In this document: one piece after another, positions 31,245-42,485 of the stretch
Layout: each line of letters opens with the position of its first letter
Position numbering within the stretch: position 1 is the stretch's first letter
Origin: Cornus controversa
Taxonomy: Eukaryota > Streptophyta > Magnoliopsida > Cornales > Cornaceae
Assembly (NCBI GenBank): GCA_026545225.1
Contig: CM048852.1
Coordinates: 13,550,146 to 13,614,145 of the forward strand
Length of the DNA: 64,000 nt
Reading direction: 5' to 3'
The notes under the pieces: generated by a model
The model's input: the letters and a program-made list of their open reading frames with translations, nothing else
The model's database searches: none
Told to the model about the DNA's origin: nothing
Made by a program: the position numbers and the translations under genes

Positions 31245-32675
31245 GCAATAATTCAATTGAAGATGAAATTCTAGTCAACATATCTGGTTGCTCTACCCTC
31301 ATTATCTTTGCTATTATTTACAACAGTGTGGTAGGTAAAATTCCTGCAGAGCTTGGCTCCTTGTCAAAGCTTGAAGTAATTCATATTGCTAGTAACATGT
31401 AATATAACGGGAGGTATCTTTTTTTCTTTGGGGGGAATTTATCATCCTTTCAAGAATTAATCTGTTATTGGTTAAGTGAAAACAATCTTAATGGCAGCAT
31501 CCCTTCTAGCTTTGGGAAATGGAAGAAATTGGTACTTATGAATCTTAGTCAAAACAACCTCAGTGTTACAATACCACAACAAATTTTTGGTCTCTCATCA
31601 TTATCCTTTCTGAAAACCATTTGACTGGATTTGATCTTCCCCGTGGAAGTTGGAAATTTGGAAATTATTGGTTACTTGGATGTTTCTGACAATGAGTTAT
31701 CTGGCGAGGTTCTTGTCTCTCTTGGTAGCTGTGTAAAATTGAAAGTCCTATTTTTGCACGAAAACTTTTTTCACAAGTTCATTCCTTCATCTTTGAAATT
31801 TTGCGAGGTATTTACAGTTTAGATCTATCTCACAACTTCTTTGGTGAAATTCCAGAATTTGGAGGGGTTTGTGGTTTTGCGCTATTTGAATCTATCTTTT
31901 AATGATTTGGAGCGCACGGTACCAAGAAAAGGCATCTTTGAGAATGCAAGTGCAATTTCAGTCATAGAAAGAGTAAGATCTGCGGTGGTTTAATTACCTA
32001 AACTAAAACTACTTGTATGCAAATCAAAAAGATCTAGAAAAAAGAGATCACTTGTTTCCTTAAAATTAGTAACCACTATATCTTGCGGGCTTATGGAACT
32101 AATTTTGTTGTTGTCTATTCTATATATATATTTTTGGTTCAGAAAGACAAAAAATGTGCCTTCTTCAGGTTCACCAGCAAATTCACTCTTAAAAGTGTCT
32201 TATTAGAGTCTTCTTAAAGCTACTGATGAATCCAATATTATTATTGTCGCGAAGGTACTTAACCTTGCACACCATGGGGCTTCCAAGAATTTCTTAGCTG
32301 AGTGTGAGGCTTTGAGAAACATCAAGTATCGGAATCTTTTGAAGGTACTAACAGTATGTTCAAGTGTTGATCATCAGGGGGTAATGACTTCAAGGCCTTA
32401 GTTTATGAGTTCATAAACAAATGTAATGTAGAAGAGTGGTTACACCCAAATTCAAGTGAAGATTTCACACATGAATGCCCAAGAAGTTAAACTTTCTTCA
32501 GAGATTGAATATTGCTATTGATGTGGCTTCTGCACTAGATTTTCTTCACCATCAATGCCAAACACCAGTAGTACACTGCAATCTCAAGCCAAGCAATATT
32601 CTTTTAGATAATGAAATGACTACACATGTTGATGACTTTGGGTTAGCAAGATTCCTCCGTGCAACCACACCTATA

Positions 32676-32857
32676 ATAATACTTCTAATCATACAAGCTC
32701 TATTGGAATAAGGGGATATGTCGATTATATTGCCTCAGGTAGTCATGCTTTTTGACAACTCTTAATATAATACTGCTAATCATGCAAGCTCTATTGGAGT
32801 AAGGGGATATGTGGGTTATATTGTTTCAGGTTGTCATGCTTTTTGACAACTCTTAAT
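32676..32857 (+). repeat. 91-bp tandem duplication at the RLK kinase exon end
   Basis: Units 32676-32766 and 32767-32857 (TAATACT.CTAATCAT.CAAGCTC ... TTTTTGACAACTCTTAAT). Each unit contains the end of a kinase exon (GIRGYV-type) and its GT donor (CAG|GTAGTCATG or CAG|GTTGTCATG), so the splice site itself is duplicated. Confidence 0.85.
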
Positions 32858-32868
32858 TGGTTTGCTTA

Positions 32869-34065
32869 GACCCTATTTGGTAACACTTTTGATTCGAGAT
32901 ATCAGCTCTCATTTTCATTTTTTTGGAAGTCACAGCAGAAATCGCGTTTGGTAACGCAATTTTTATTTCTGAAAAAATGATTGTGATGTCAAAATTTTGA
33001 CAATCCTTAGGCATAGTTTGAAAGCTTCGTAACAAGATTTCAATTTCAGATTTTATTTTTCTGTTCAAGTTTTCATTTCTGATTTTTTTTATAAAATACA
33101 ATAAATAAAAATTTTACTTGCTCAAAAATATAATATAATGTAATACAATAAATTAAAATTTTCTAAAAAAACAAGAATAAAAAATTAGAAAATACAATAA
33201 ATAAAAAATTGGTTACTCAAAAAATATAAATAACAAAATAAAATGCAATAAATAAATAAATAAATTATAAATATAAATAAAATAATTTAAATAAAATACA
33301 ATAAATACAAAATTATAAGTCAATAAGAATAAAAATCTTTTATAAAATACAATAAATAAATAAAAATATATACATTTAAAGATATATATAATAATAATAA
33401 ATATATATATATATATAAAAGAAGAAAATACAATAAGATAAGAGCTATATATAAATAAAATTATATATAATATAAAAATATAATATAATAAATACAAAAT
33501 TATAAGTCACTAAGAATAAAAAACTTTTATAAAATACAATAAATAAAAAAATATATATAAGTATATATATATATGATAATAAAAAATAAATATAATTTAT
33601 ATATATATATATAAGAAGAAAATACAATAAAATAAGAGTTATATATAAATACAATTATATGTCATATAAAAATATAAAAAGAAATTAAACAAGTATATAT
33701 AATAATATATGACAATTACCAAAAACATGTAAATAGTTAGAATTTATGACAATTACCAAAAGCATGCAAATGTTTAAAAATGAATTTTTAATTAAAATAT
33801 AGTCCTAACAAATATAATTTTGGAGGAAAGAATATACATAAAATATGTAATATCACATTTCTGTTGGTTAAAATGAGTTGAAATCATATTACTCAAGCAC
33901 AATTTTTAGAAAGATACTACTATTTTTTTTAAAAAAAATTAATTTTGGATTACCAAACATATTTTCAGATTTGTGCTTTCAAACAGCATATCACATTATC
34001 AAACATAGTCTGCTACAGAAATGACAGTACAACATATGGCATCCGACAGCATTACCAAATAGCCC
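32869..34065. mobile_element. PIF/Harbinger-type element, 1,197 bp, non-autonomous
   Basis: TTA flanks both ends (32866-32868 and 34066-34068). Left end GACCCTATTTGGTAACAC, right end (reverse complement) GGGCTATTTGGTAATGC. Interior is AT-rich with tandem repeats; no transposase frame. The open frames at 33213-33654 are Ile/Tyr-rich artefacts of AT repeats. Inserted just downstream of the duplicated RLK exon. Confidence 0.75.
33100..33670. repeat. AT-rich tandem repeat inside the Harbinger element
   Basis: Words AAAATACAATAAATAAA and (TA)n recur; a block of about 190 bp (ACAAAATTATAAGTCA.TAAGAATAAAA to GAAGAAAATACAATAA) occurs twice, at about 33308-33440 and 33495-33635. Confidence 0.75.
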
Positions 34066-34069
34066 TTAC

Positions 34070-35210
34070 ACTTTATATTTCCTTTTTGTGTGTGTGTGTG
34101 AAGATTTTCGTATGCAACAGACTTGTATTTACTCTTATTATTTTATGTCTTTGTGGCCTCAAAAGCCTGAAAATTCCATATTTCATCTTTCCATAAGTTA
34201 ATAAATGTGTTTTTCACTTCTTACCTATCCCAAAAATTATGCTTTATTGTTATAATAACCTTCAAAGTTTTTCGCTTCCTATTTTTGCTTTACACAAGAC
34301 TTGGAGGTATTTTGTTGAAAAGCAAGGGTACTATAAAACCCTCGGGTGTAATTTCAAATGCCAATACAAATAGGATAAACTTATAATGGCTCAAGTATCA
34401 AATAAAATTTATTTTGTATTTGATCAGTTGTTTGCTAGTACATGTAAGCATCCTAGTCCCATGTTTGCATTTGAATGAGATAAATCCTTTCTATGGGATT
34501 TAAAACTTAAAAGCAATGTGTCCTTGACAAATTAATTTGTCCAATTTTTTCTTGTGACCGGAACGCATAGAGCAAGACAAACTAGACTACACTCCAATCA
34601 CTAGGCAATATCATTGTCTTATAACTGCTTCCTCATGTGTGTGTGTATATATATATGTGTGTGTGCGCGCGCGTGTGTTCCGCTCACATGAAACAAAGTA
34701 GGCTTGTAGTTGTTGGCCATTCTTATAGTTTGTCTAAATTATCCATGGATTAAAATTTTTAAAAATAACTTAGACACCCTGTCAGAATTGTGATTCGTTA
34801 AAATGGTTAACGGTAAGAATGAATTTACCAAATTATCCCCACCTTTATTACCTTAAAGGATGCGATCATTGTTGATGTAAGCATAATAAAGAAGACTTGG
34901 CATGTAGTGTTGTGTAGTGGTTACTTTGTTCTGGGGGAGAGAGAGAAGATTGTGTTTAGAAAGAGAGAATAACAATTGTTTGACTTCGCAACAGGGTTTG
35001 TGGCTTTGTTCTTACAACACAAACAAAGAAGACTTAGAATTGTAGAATTTTAGAGAGAGTTTGTTCCTAGAGAGAGAAAGAGGGGTTTTGCTTAATTTGT
35101 TTGAAGCTCTTTTGTTGGTGTTTTTCAAGCCAATCATGGAAGCTTTCTATATAATCATCGTAATAACCCTGGAAGTGAGGACCAGTTGGCTAGTGTTAGC
35201 AATGCCATTC
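34070..35210. other. Non-coding, with compound microsatellite
   Basis: Contains (GT)n at 34087-34102 and a compound (GT)n(TA)n(GT)n(GC)n at 34637-34678, the last an alternating purine-pyrimidine run. GA-rich leader-like sequence at 34925-35080 without a gene I can name. Confidence 0.5.
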
Positions 35211-35215
35211 ATTTA

Positions 35216-35565
35216 TGCTACGTTTGGTACGTAACAATGGAATGGAAAGAGCATTCCATTAAAGTGAGAATTGAATGAGAATGGAATGGAATGATCATTC
35301 TCATTCTATTGTTTGGTTTCAAACATGAAATGATGCAAAAATGGAATGATGATTACATTATTTTTGGTAACTAATTTTTTTTTTTAATGTTTATTGGGAA
35401 TGGAATGACCATTTCATAGGTTGAGTAGTGGAATGAATTTTCATTCTTTTTCATTCCAAAGGAATGACGCGGAATGATCATTCTCACTTTTATTTTTCTT
35501 ACCAAACACAGGAATGGATCAAAAAAGGTAATATTAGCATTCCATTCCATTCCATTGTTGGAGAT
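35216..35565. mobile_element. GGAATGGAATG-type MITE, related to the 28.1-kb element
   Basis: TGCTACGTTTGGTACG start, then GGAATGGAATGATCATTCTC and many GGAATG/CATTCC words in both orientations, ending CATTCCATTCCATTGTTGG. A TTA precedes the left end (35213-35215) but no matching right terminus was found, so the right border is approximate. Confidence 0.55.
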
Positions 35566-36080
35566 AAGAATTTGTAATGACGGTTTAATTTCAATTTATG
35601 TTTTTAATTGAATAATTTTATTATGTGTATTTTATAATTGATAAATTAGACATATTAGGTATTAAATTATTGTATTTAGTATTAAAAAATTAAAATATTA
35701 ATCATTAGTTATTTGTTATCAGAGTGATAAAAAGGTAAAGGATATTTTTGATTTATTTTTTGACTCACTTTTAACTTGACTAATGGTCAACTAACTATAA
35801 GGGTGGTAAGAGTAAATTCAACCAAACTTAAGGGGAAGTTGACCAAAAGTTTTCACTAGTTCAATCTGTGAGTAATTTAAACAAATCTTGAGAATGATCA
35901 GAGTAATTTACCTAGATGATATGTTATACATAGGCGATGACTTTTATGGTGGCATTTAAGTGGACGTATTTGCGTGTTTGTTTAAAATCTAGTGATATTT
36001 GGATCTCAATATTTGACTTAAATGCTTAGTTGGGAAATCAGCTAATTTCTATTTGAATTGCTACTTAAAGTAGGAAAACT
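35566..36080. other. Non-coding, nothing recognised
   Basis: AT-rich sequence without supported features. Confidence 0.5.
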
Positions 36081-36084
36081 TTTT

Positions 36085-36325
36085 TTAAGAGCAATCATCC
36101 ACATCATGAAATTATTTCATGATTTGTATCATGAATAGTAAAACCAGACTTTTTTTTAGCATTATTATTCAATTTAAATTTGGTTAAAAAAAACTAATTT
36201 AAATTCATCTTTTTAAATCTCACTCCTCACGAGTAACTATCTTACATGTTATATAAGGGTTCAAGTTTTGACACATTATTCATGACACAAATCATGAATA
36301 TCGTGACTATATTTCATGATATATA
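36085..36325. mobile_element. Degenerate palindromic MITE, same family as 36819-37032
   Basis: AGCAATCATCCACATCATG, ATTATTTCATGATTTGTATC on the left and ATTCATGACACAAATCATGA, TTTCATGATATATAACC on the right are inverted relatives. Borders are worn and no target duplication was found. Confidence 0.5.
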
Positions 36326-36818
36326 ACCTTTTTTTTTTCTTTTTTTTAATATGTCATGTACTTAATTTGTAGTACTCCAACCATTGAAAACTCTCAATTT
36401 TTTTTATAATAGAAAATATATACTTTTTTTTAGCATTATTATTCAATGTAATTTTTCATTAATTCAGATGCTACATTCTGGGTACCCTCGGGGTACCTGT
36501 TTGTAGTGTATGTAGAACCAAATGGGTAATTTACTTTTTTTTAAATGAATATTTAAGCTTCACTACTATTTACTTATCCAGGACACTAAATGATCTTCAC
36601 GCTTATTCATCTACATTCAGCCTCGTGATCTGAGTTTCTTCAGAGACGTACAGGTAATGGATTCTTAATGCGATTTGTTCCTTATTTTGGGGTCAAATTC
36701 AGGTTAGTCAACCTAAAATCAGATGCACTGCACCAATGTTTGATAAGTGCATTTTTTTACTATTACATATACACTTTTGTGTGCGTGAATATATATATAT
36801 ATATATAGTTTAAAGCAC

Positions 36819-37032
36819 AGAGAAATGCTAAACGTTATGAAATTATTTCATGAATTTGTATCATGAATGATGTGGCATGTAACGTGGAGAGTTATTATTG
36901 GTGGAATTCAGTGATAATATCATAAGACTATGTGTATAGGGGGAATCTCACCAATACTAACTCTCTAGGTTACTTGTCGCATCATTCATGATACAAATTC
37001 ATGAAATAATTTCATGACATGTAGCATTGCTC
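36819..37032. mobile_element. Palindromic hAT-type MITE, 214 bp
   Basis: Flanked by the exact 8-bp duplication TAAAGCAC (36811-36818 and 37033-37040). Left arm AGAGAAATGCTAAACGTTAT onwards and right arm pair over roughly 85-95 bp with few mismatches (ATGAAATTATTTCATGAATT is present in both arms), leaving a short loop around 36910-36935. No coding capacity. A transcript would fold into one long hairpin. Confidence 0.85.
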
Positions 37033-37349
37033 TAAAGCACGTGTGATGCACACGAATAAAAAATAAATTAAAACTTTATTATAACACCTAAAACATTGAA
37101 AACTATTGTAACACATTCAAACACATTAATTAAAACATTCAAAACTATTTTCATTATGTAACATTGGTAATATAAACTCAATTGTTTAAAAAATTAAAAT
37201 TATAAGTTAACTATTATTCACATGGAAGGAATTAAGTATAAACTATAAGAAATCAAAAGGTATAATTCTAACCATTCTTAAACAATCTATTACTATTCTT
37301 TTGAAAATTCTAAATAATTTATCCTTTTTATATTGGGTAATTTTATTTT

Positions 37350-38115
37350 TTTAATTTTAAAAAGTAAATTTATAAATTAGAAATAAAAAGAAAGGGTTAA
37401 TAAAAAAAGGAAAGAGTTTTGCTTGGATAATTCTATTTATTTAATTTAAAAATAATACCCTCTGTACTTTTAATATTAGTATAGATGAGAAATAATTTAA
37501 ATAAAAATGAAAAGAGTTTTGCTTGGGTAATTCTATTTCTTTAATTTAAAAATAAAAAAATAGTGTACTGAAACTAAAAATCCCCTTTGTACTTTTAATA
37601 GTAGTATAGATATAGATTTTGCTTGGGAAATAATTTAGATAAAAAAGTAAATTTAGAAATTAGAAATAAAAAGAAAGGGTTAATAAAAAAGGAAAGGGTT
37701 TTGCTTTGGAAATAATTTAAATTTAAAAAGTAAATTTAGAAATTAGAAATAAAAAGAAAGGGTTAATAAAAAAGGAAAGGGTTTTACTTGGGAAATAAAT
37801 TTTTTTTTTTAAAAGGAAAGGGTTTTGCTTAGGTAATTCTATTTTTTTAATTTAAAAAAATAAATTTAGAAATTAGAAATAAAAAGTAAGGGTTAATAAA
37901 AAAGGGAAGGGTTTTGCTTGGGAAATAATTTTTTTTTAAAACTTGGGTAATTCTATTTTTTTAATTTAAAAAAATAAATTTAGAAATTAGAAATAAAAAG
38001 AAAAGGTTAATAAAAAAGGAAAGGATTTTGCTTGGGAAATAATTTTTAAGAAAAAAAAAGAAAGGGTTTTGCTTGGGTAATTCTATTTTTTTAATTTAAA
38101 AATAAAAAAATAGTG
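37350..38115. repeat. AT-rich degenerate satellite
   Basis: The block AAATTTAGAAATTAGAAAT, AAAAAGAAAGGGTTAATAAA, AAAGGAAAGGGTTTTGCTTG, GGTAATTCTATTTTTTTAAT recurs at about 37365, 37650, 37730, 37860 and 37975, with unequal spacing of about 90-130 bp and internal deletions. No gene. Confidence 0.85.
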
Positions 38116-39225
38116 TACTTAAACTAAATTTTTTTTTTGTACTTTTATTAGTATATATATATATATCCTTCCTATGCATAGATTGACTGATGTACATATA
38201 TGTACGAATACTGATATCATTTGTTTCCTATTATATATCTTATGCATGGATTTACTGACGTACATATATATATATACACTAGTGTATGTTGGGCCGTACG
38301 GCACTGTCATGCCGTAATCATTAAATAAAGTAATTTTAAATTGTAGGATGTTACAAAGTGATCATTCCTCTGACCACATAAGAAGATCATTTTCGTTTTC
38401 TTCTTTTTCATGTATCGATCTTTTTGAGGCCCGAATGTACTATTTTTCAAAGATATATAAAGATAAACGCCTTCCTTGGTTGATCCCTTCTGTTTTTCGG
38501 TTGAGAGCCTTTTCAATATCTTGATCGTTGAAGCAATCGCTTTGCTTTGGGCTCCTCTATGTTGAAACAATATATTTTATATTGACTTTTCGTAATTTTA
38601 GATTTTTTTTTTCCTTTCTCTCAATTTTTTGGTTTTCAAAAAATTGTTGAGTAAACTGCAAAAAAATAAAAAACCCTATAGTTTTACCTCAGTTGAAAAA
38701 TAAACCCGCCTAAGATAAAAAAAATCCAAACTTTCTAAAATGGACAAAAAAAAAATCCTGAAGTTGCATACCCATAACAAAAGACAATTATACCCTTTCT
38801 TATTAAATTTGTTATTTATTATTCAATTATCTTTATTATCTTTTCTCTTATACAAATATTAATTATACCATTTATTTAATTGTATTATTGTTATCAATTT
38901 ATCATAATAATGAAAAAAAATACACGAACTTGCTATTACTACCAAATTTAGCCATCTTATAAAATGATTAACTTATTATTAGAATTTTACAATTTATAAT
39001 AAAACTTATTATACCCAGTTTAATTCTTTTTTTCGTAAAACAAATACCTTTTCTTTTTTATGTGTTCATGAAAAAATAAGAAATTACTTAAATTGTTTAA
39101 AATATTACTTAAGCTTTTTATTAAAAAAATTATTTTAAGAATTAAAGGTAATTTATGCCAATTTGATAGAGAATATGTCATCAAAATGGTATAAAAAATT
39201 TTCATAATTTATTTTAATAAGAAAA
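38116..39225. other. Non-coding, nothing firm
   Basis: (TA)n tracts at 38148-38165 and 38263-38276. A GC-richer patch at 38290-38570 has open frames on the minus strand but no recognisable protein. Confidence 0.4.
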
Positions 39226-39229
39226 TTTG

Positions 39230-39660
39230 ATTAAGTGTAATTCAATAAGAAAGGGCATTGTACACACAAATTTAGAGTTTGAGAATAAGATCAAAACACG
39301 TGGACAAATAAATTAACTTTATTAATTTCAAGAAATATAGGTTACAAATCTCTGTAGATCTTTACAAAAGAAAAACAAATTTCTTTGATTCGATCTCCTT
39401 GGTGATCCAAATTCAAGGCTTGTTAGAGCTTAATCTTGAATTGGATTGAAACTTTTGTGAAGAACGACACATGGATGATGTGCTTGTTGTACTTTTTCTT
39501 AAGGGTTTTAGATGTTTTGAAACTTTGGATCTTGAGTGAAGAGTTCTGCAGAGTTTCAGCGTTCTCTGAGAGTCTTTTCCGTGTTTCTTTCTTTCCTCCC
39601 ATGCACCTTTATTTATAGGACCACCGGAGGGGTAGATTTGTAACTTTATTTCTCTGATAA
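39230..39660 (-). mobile_element. Copia-like LTR (minus orientation), U3/R/U5 part
   Basis: On the minus strand: CCTATAAATAAAGGTGCATG (TATA box, 39604-39623), then a leader with ACTCAAGATCCAAAG, a polyadenylation-like AATAAAG near 39315 and an end near TTGTGTGTACAA. This order is that of a plant LTR. Neither terminus nor target duplication was fixed. Confidence 0.45.
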
Positions 39661-39664
39661 TTAT

Positions 39665-39667
<3 letters not shown>

Positions 39668-39710
<43 letters not shown>
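39668..39710. repeat. (TA)n microsatellite
   Basis: About 43 bp of uninterrupted TA repeats, with a second shorter run at 39748-39790. Confidence 0.95.
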
Positions 39711-39712
<2 letters not shown>

Positions 39713-40113
39713 TATGACAATTATCTTTTTGTGATAATTATCCAATATATATATAATAATTATCTTTGATAATAATTATATATATATATATAAAATTATC
39801 CCTTTTACTCATTTTCAAGTGTGTTTGGAGTCCTTAGACAATTTGGATCAACCTTGACTCATTTATTGGTGGTGGGTCTGGACTTTGAATTATTTGACTT
39901 ATTGGGCCACATTCCAAAGTGGGTTAAATTGAGGATAAACATAAATTATATTTTGGGTCCATCATGTAATTTTTTAATGTTTACAAATTACCCCCACTTC
40001 AAGTCTCGCACTAATACCGAACTCATTGCGTATTTAAAACGGGGCTTGAAGTAAACAAAATTTCTATTATACAAAGTTTTTTTTTTCCGAAAATCTAAGG
40101 TCAAAGAAAATGC

Positions 40114-40335
40114 CTTCCTTGTCCAAGTTGAATTAGAGTCTTGAAAATTCTATTGCAAATATGACTTTTTTCCTTGTTCAAGCTGAACTAGAGTCTTGAA
40201 AATCCTATAACAAATAAAAAAATTTCCTTATCCAATCTGAACCGAAGTTTTTAAAATCTTATTGCAAATAAGATTTGATTTTCCATGTTCAAACTGAATT
40301 GGAGTCTTGAAAATTCAATAGCAAATAGGATTAAT
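40114..40335. repeat. 56-bp tandem repeat, four copies
   Basis: Copies begin TTCCTTGTCCAAGTTGAA (40114) and recur near 40170, 40224 and 40280; each holds GAGTCTTGAAAAT.CTAT..CAAAT. Divergence of roughly 15-25% by eye. Confidence 0.85.
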
Positions 40336-41166
40336 CCACCGTTATATATATGTAACTTACGCTTCAGACCCTTCACATCAATCTCCACATTGAGAAGATA
40401 TTACCTTCTTAATATTTTTCACTGAATCAAATCAAAGAATAATTGAGAGAAATCCCATGAACTGCTATTTGAAGGAAATTGGAAGAAACTCACACCTAGC
40501 AACTCCCATTGGCGAGCAAAAAGGTGAAGATTATTGGTCTTATTTTTTCCCCCTATTTTGCTTGACAAAACAGTAGTCTCATTCTCTCTTTTGCTTATAA
40601 TTTTTTTTTCTTTTCTTTCACTTGACTGTAAGCTCTTCTTTCTTTCTCTCTCTTTTTTTTTTGAAAACTTTTTTTTTTCCGCTTTTTTTGCTTTCCAATC
40701 GCATTTTTTTTTCTTTTTCTCTTGACTATAAGCTCTTCTTTCCAATCGCATTTTTTTTTTGCTTTCCAATCGCATTTCCAATTGCTGGAGCCTTTTTCCC
40801 CAGCACGCATGGCAGTGCGTTGGGGGGTTTTTCCTGCGTGTTTTCTGGCGTGCCCCGACATCCATTCGCCCTGATTTTTGTCCCATTCTTTTCCCCTTGA
40901 TCCCCTCTACCCTTTGGTGCAAAAAGCCATATGAAAAACAGTCCGAATCAAAAACCCTCAATTCACAAGTCCTAGGGTTCTTTGCAAAATTTAAAAAATT
41001 TAAACTCAAATTTCTCACGATCTGTTTTCTTAAAGATCAAGGGTCATTTTCTAGACAATCACAACATAGAAGGTTTTCGAATTAACATCCTTTCTCGTCC
41101 TAAATTCATGCACGAACAAATTCCTATACAATTTACACATACATGAAATATAGATGTATATATTCT

Positions 41167-41197
<31 letters not shown>

Positions 41198-41337
41198 CTA
41201 TACTTCTATCTACAGTTTAGCACAATAAATTCTCACGAAAAGTTTCAACAAGATGCAACAGATAAAACAAAAATAAACATACAATTATATGCATATTTTC
41301 AATATAAACATAATCATCAACCCTAGACTATGCATAT

Positions 41338-41909
41338 TGTGGTAACCCTTGTGGACGGGTGTGAGTGGGCGGGTGCAAAGACAGACACTGGGCTGAGCTA
41401 CCACACTGACAGGGTACAGGGTGCTCAATCCCACATCGCCTGGGTGTGGAAAAGGGGATGTGCTTATATGTAGTATGTTCTCTTCAAATGGTATGAGGCC
41501 TTTTGGGGTAAACCCAAGAGCAAAACCGCGCGGGCTCAGGCCCAAAGCGGACAATATCATACCATGTGTTGGAGCGGGGTATTACAATTGGTATCAGAGC
41601 CTGAACCCAGCCGGAAGTAAGTGTGCCGACGAGGGCGTCGGGCCTAGTAGGGGGGTGGATTGTAGTAACCCTTGTGGACGGGTGTGAGTGGGCGGGTGCA
41701 AAGACAGACACTGGACTGAGCTACCACACTGACAGGGTACAGGGTGCTCAATCCCACATCGCCTGGGTGTGGAAAAGGGGATGTGCTTATATGTAGTATG
41801 TTCTCTTCAAATGGTATGAGGCCTTTTGGGGTAAACCCAAGAGCAAAACTGTGCGGGCTCAGGCCCAAAGCGGACAATATCATACCATGTGTTGGAGCGG
41901 GGTATTACA
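41338..41909 (+). mobile_element. TRIM retrotransposon, complete, 572 bp
   Basis: Two 249-bp LTRs (41338-41586 and 41661-41909, TGTRGTAACC...GGTATTACA) enclose only 74 bp. Target duplication CATAT is perfect (41333-41337 and 41910-41914). PBS TGGTATCAGAGC (41589-41600) fits the Met initiator tRNA; a purine tract AGTAGGGGGGTGGAT (41646-41660) precedes the right LTR. The LTRs differ at four positions by eye, all transitions. It has no coding capacity and needs another element's enzymes. Confidence 0.95.
41589..41600 (+). promoter_or_regulatory. Primer-binding site of the TRIM
   Basis: TGGTATCAGAGC, two bases after the left LTR; exact plant Met-tRNA primer match. Confidence 0.95.
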
Positions 41910-42485
41910 CATATGGATTCAAAGGGGAAGAGAAGAATCAAACTTGCTTCTTTGATGAATTAACTTGTTCACCTGATCGTTCCTTCACTCCCTTCTCTCT
42001 TTCGTTTACTCTCTTAGTTCTGTGCGTAAAGCAACGGCAAAAATCCTAATTTTTTCTTTTTCCTTTTTGTCTTAATTATTATTCTATTATTGATTTTTCT
42101 AAAACTAAATAAAATAATAATAATAATAATAATATAATTATAACCCTGGCCCAATAATTTAAGCATATCCTTAGCCCAACCATTCCAACCCAAATTCCTC
42201 CCTAGTCCAAACCAAAGCATTTAAAAGATTTAAATAAAACAACACATAATCAATAACAATTCACATAAAATGATAAAAAATAAACAGAGAAATTTACATG
42301 AAATGATTGGAATCTATAAAACCTAAGCAATCCACATAAAATGATAAAATGCATATAAAAGAAAAGCAACTCAAAATTTATAGAAATAAGGCATTTTACA
42401 TGAATTAATAAAATAAAGTAATAATATAAAGAAATTCAATTTCTTTAAAATAATAGACATCTAAATTTTTGGGTATTACAGTGTG

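Larger units (their letters stand above)
30785..32760 (+). pseudogene. LRR receptor-like kinase pseudogene
   Basis: Decayed plus-strand gene of the extracellular-LRR plus kinase class (the XA21/EFR-like type, plasma-membrane immune receptors). Seen in order over shifted frames: an N-terminal NETDL...ITNDPI segment (about 30815-30890), HKRVTMLDLQSHKLVGSI and IGNLSFLRKL (30930-31020), LRRs GKIPAELGSLSKL (31340), LNGSIPSSFGKW (31490) and DVSDNELSGEV (31680), a membrane stretch (ILLLLSILYIYFWF, 32105), then kinase pieces AKVLNLAHHGASKNFLAECEALRN (split here by wording only), ALVYEF and VVHCNLKPSNILLDNE. Many stops and shifts. The catalytic Asp of the HCD/HRD motif is Asn (codon 32580-32582); DFG is present as DDFGLARF. 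A solo LTR sits in the LRR part. Confidence 0.85.
40420..42480 (-). mobile_element. Long LTR-like element, minus copy (family TGTAATACCC)
   Basis: Minus strand starts TGTAATACCCAAAAATTTAG at 42480. Shared with the plus copy at 45324: a TTATTATTATTATT run, a TTGGGCT segment, and CTTCTCTTCCCCTTTGAATC followed by a CATATG/GTATAC site and (TA)n. A GC-rich patch lies at 40790-40880. Left border uncertain. A complete TRIM is nested at 41338-41909. It lies against the CNL fragment at 42486. The minus-strand 199-codon frame at 40419-41018 is Lys/Arg-rich low complexity and not accepted as a gene. Confidence 0.5.

Noticed and set aside
33213..33654. Ile/Tyr/Phe-rich frames resembling membrane proteins
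   Set aside because: Translation of TA-rich tandem repeats inside a Harbinger element.
36480..36520. GGGTACCCTCGGGGTACC inverted repeat as a regulatory operator
   Set aside because: A single short palindrome in non-coding plant DNA without neighbours or copies; no support for function.
40419..41018. 199-codon minus-strand frame rich in Lys/Arg/Glu
   Set aside because: Low-complexity poly-purine composition within a long-LTR copy; no domain, no conserved start.
41338..41909. Simple 323-bp tandem duplication
   Set aside because: The presence of 5-bp target duplications, a Met-tRNA PBS and a polypurine tract between the copies shows it is a TRIM retrotransposon.
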